From: Gemmatimonadota bacterium
Lineage (GTDB): Bacteria; Gemmatimonadota; Gemmatimonadetes; Gemmatimonadales; GWC2-71-9
Reading direction: 5' to 3'
Assembly: GCA_029862935.1 (NCBI GenBank)
Contig: JAOTWK010000172.1
Location: 1-7,379 of the forward strand
DNA: 7,379 bases
A program made the position numbers and the translations under genes. The notes beneath the pieces were generated by a model, which searched no databases, had not been told where the DNA came from, and worked only from the letters and a program-made list of their open reading frames with translations. Below are positions 5,584 through 7,379 of this stretch, piece after piece; position 1 is the first letter of the stretch, and every line of letters begins with the position of its first letter.

Positions 5584-7379
5584 TCAGAAGGCAAACCCCG
5601 CACTGGCATAGATCCCCGCTCGTTCTTCGCTCTTTGCCAGCGCGACGCTCACGGTGTTGGCGGATGTGAGAAACGAAACCCAGACACCTCCGCCAGCTGC
5701 CCAGTGCCACTTCGTGGACGATTCACCATCGAGGAATACGCGTCCCACATCGCCCAGTCCGAAGATGCCGATGTGACCCGGCAACAGCAGCACAATCCGA
5801 CTCAGCTGCAGCCGCAGTTCGGCACTCCCGTAGACCGCCGCGTCGCCGGCGAATCGGTTCTGGCGGCCGAGTCGCACAGTCGACGCGCCACCGATGAACG
5901 CCGCTTCCTGAAACGGATACGTGCCGAACACGCGCCTGCCCCCGACCCGTAAGGCCAGCGTCGGCGCGAGCGGCGCGCTGGTGGCGGAGAGATAGGTCGT
6001 CGCCAGGCCGTGTACCTCACCGAACGTCGTGCTGTCCACATCCCATACCCCGGGCGTAACGGCACCGCCGAGCACGAGGAGCACTCCGCGAGACGGCGCC
6101 GCCGGCACGTCTCTCGTATCGAACCGCAACTCGGCACGCCCGCCAACCTGACCGAAGTTCCCGGTGCCGTAGAGATCGGGCATGGTAGCGAGAAACCGGC
6201 CCGGCTGATCCTTGGTGCTGGAGTATTTGAGCGTAGGTCCAAACGCGAGCGCGGTCGACGGGGCGAGTGACAGCACCATCGCCGCATCGAACGTGTACTG
6301 GACCTGGTTGACCCGGTAGAACTCGCCGGCGTCGGAGTCCACCAGCGCGGACTCGTTTCCGAAGCCGTGAAACCGTACCACGTCGATCCCGGAGGCGGTG
6401 GCGCCCATTCGGAAGTAGGACGCGGAATTGGATCGATGGACGTGCGCGAGGATGCCAGCCCGGAACGTTCTGGCTCCTGCCGCGAAACCTCCGTCCACGC
6501 GCACCCGTGACGCGTACGGAGCGTGGCGGAATCCGAAGTGCTTGCGGTAGACACCGGTGCCCACGAAGAGCCCGACATCGGGGCTCATCCCTGCCATGGC
6601 GAGAAACTGCCACCGGTTCCCCCAGTCGCGGTGCGGCGGGTCGTTCAGTGATTCCCGCGGAGGCGGCGTGTAGGACCGTCGATCGATGTTGACGCGCGCG
6701 CGTCCCGTGACGCGATCCCCGTCGGCCGTGTAGAAGTGCATTCCGCTCGCCCGTGACGCATTGCTCAACAGATCACGCCCGGTGCCGGCGATGATGCGGA
6801 GGGTGATGCCACGGCCGTCGCCGCGCACGACGACGCGATCGTCTCCCCCATGGAGAAACAGTCGAATCTCCGACGTCTCGGCAGGGTCGAAGCGACGGCG
6901 CAGATAGGGATCGGCTGATGGCGGGACACGACTCGCGACCGTGACCTCGACGCCCCCGTCACGCTGTCGATCGATGGTGACGAGCTCCGCTTGATCAGTG
7001 GCGTGGAGCGTCGCCTCTCGCGCCAGCATGCGGTAGAACGCGTGCGTGGCCGCCGGGAGTCGGTCACGTCGCTGCTTGAGCGCGCGCGCAAGCCTCACGC
7101 TGTCGAGCGCGCGGTATTCCTGCGGCATGCTGGCGACTGCAGCATCGATGACGGAGTCGGTGAGACACGTCTGCAGTGCGGTGGCGACCGAGTCCCAGAT
7201 CGGTCGCTGCAATTCCATGAGAAAATGGCGATCGACCTCCTGCCCGTTCCACGTGAGGCCGACCATGTTGGGGTACTCGTCGCCGAAGCTCGTGAGCCGA
7301 GGGGTAGCCAACCGTCCGAGTGCCGGGAGCAGGCCATCGTAACGGACGAATGTGTAGTCGCGGTCTTCGGGGATGGGTA
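5584..7379 (-). CDS. BamA/D15-like outer-membrane beta-barrel protein, C-terminal part (5' end beyond window)
   Basis: The frame is open from the right edge to the TGA at 5584-5586, giving 597 residues; the TTG near 7311 is internal, since coding continues upstream with PIPEDRDYTFVRYDGLLPAL. That opening matches the middle of large (about 850-1200 residue) outer-membrane proteins of Bacteroidota and related phyla, in which an N-terminal domain with a PIPRDRDQ-type acidic motif precedes the barrel. Next come a helical part (WDSVATALQTCLTDSVIDAA, then ALKQRRDRLP), a small beta domain (SEIRLFLHGGDDRVVVRG, about 168-185) and, from about 256, a long alternating-strand barrel with RFHGFGNES, GGASTVRLGRQNRFAGDAAV and GIFGLGDVGRVFLDGESSTK. 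The C-terminus GIYASAGFAF ends in Phe, the usual outer-membrane assembly signal. The barrel resembles BamA/TamA surface antigens but a full POTRA region is not visible. Its function, whether transport, assembly or an N-terminal enzyme, cannot be told from this part. The second heptamer repeat lies 32 bases past its stop. Confidence 0.82.
   Translation of the reverse strand, partial: PIPEDRDYTFVRYDGLLPALGRLATPRLTSFGDEYPNMVGLTWNGQEVDRHFLMELQRPIWDSVATALQTCLTDSVIDAAVASMPQEYRALDSVRLARALKQRRDRLPAATHAFYRMLAREATLHATDQAELVTIDRQRDGGVEVTVASRVPPSADPYLRRRFDPAETSEIRLFLHGGDDRVVVRGDGRGITLRIIAGTGRDLLSNASRASGMHFYTADGDRVTGRARVNIDRRSYTPPPRESLNDPPHRDWGNRWQFLAMAGMSPDVGLFVGTGVYRKHFGFRHAPYASRVRVDGGFAAGARTFRAGILAHVHRSNSASYFRMGATASGIDVVRFHGFGNESALVDSDAGEFYRVNQVQYTFDAAMVLSLAPSTALAFGPTLKYSSTKDQPGRFLATMPDLYGTGNFGQVGGRAELRFDTRDVPAAPSRGVLLVLGGAVTPGVWDVDSTTFGEVHGLATTYLSATSAPLAPTLALRVGGRRVFGTYPFQEAAFIGGASTVRLGRQNRFAGDAAVYGSAELRLQLSRIVLLLPGHIGIFGLGDVGRVFLDGESSTKWHWAAGGGVWVSFLTSANTVSVALAKSEERAGIYASAGFAF

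Noticed and set aside
5802..6578. 258- and 198-codon frames (5802-6578 and 6017-6613) on the minus strand
   Set aside because: They are alternative frames of the outer-membrane barrel gene with Arg/Pro/Ser-rich composition; the barrel frame has strand alternation and a C-terminal Phe.
4333..7379. Possible mobile element bounded by the two heptamer repeats and carrying traT
   Set aside because: No transposase, integrase or target-site duplication is visible, and each repeat is a self-contained hairpin and not a terminal repeat of a larger unit.

Overview
The window looks like chromosomal DNA of a high-GC, diderm bacterium, most likely a member of the Gemmatimonadota or a close relative. Three things point there: a Hanks-type kinase whose opening (MSDTIDRLQAALADRY, then a GAGGMATVY P-loop) and closing NWVDEMKR segment match a large kinase family typical of that phylum; lipoprotein and outer-membrane barrel genes that imply an outer membrane; and dense GC-rich coding with many long antisense shadow frames. 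The assignment comes from recognising protein styles, not from a marker gene.

Layout. (1) Positions 1-1289, minus strand: 5' part of a gene running off the left edge. It encodes a secreted protein with an ABC-type substrate-binding domain (ABC_sub_bind/COG2984-like) followed directly by the start of a TolC-type outer-membrane efflux domain. Because it is cut by the window edge it is easily missed in favour of shadow frames. (2) 1290-1615: divergent intergenic region with a perfect 8-bp GC hairpin. (3) 1616-4228, plus strand: membrane-anchored Ser/Thr kinase with an extracytoplasmic TolB/WD40-like propeller. (4) 4243-4309: imperfect inverted repeat built from 7-bp TCAGTTN units, between convergent genes. 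(5) 4333-5040, minus: TraT-family outer-membrane lipoprotein. (6) 5125-5454, minus: a small frame carrying only the C-terminal module of a glycine-zipper type protein, probably an N-terminally lost remnant. (7) 5477-5552: a second heptamer-based inverted repeat. (8) 5584-7379, minus: C-terminal 597 residues of a large outer-membrane protein with a BamA/D15-like 16-strand-type barrel, cut by the right edge.

All the recognisable products act in or across the cell envelope: a candidate efflux channel with a built-in binding domain, a transmembrane kinase with a periplasmic propeller, a surface lipoprotein and a barrel protein. No operon joins them (strands alternate and gaps are large), so a shared function is only a possibility. 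The two most notable points are the substrate-binding/TolC fusion and the paired heptamer inverted repeats. No tRNA, rRNA, CRISPR array, insertion sequence or phage gene was seen.
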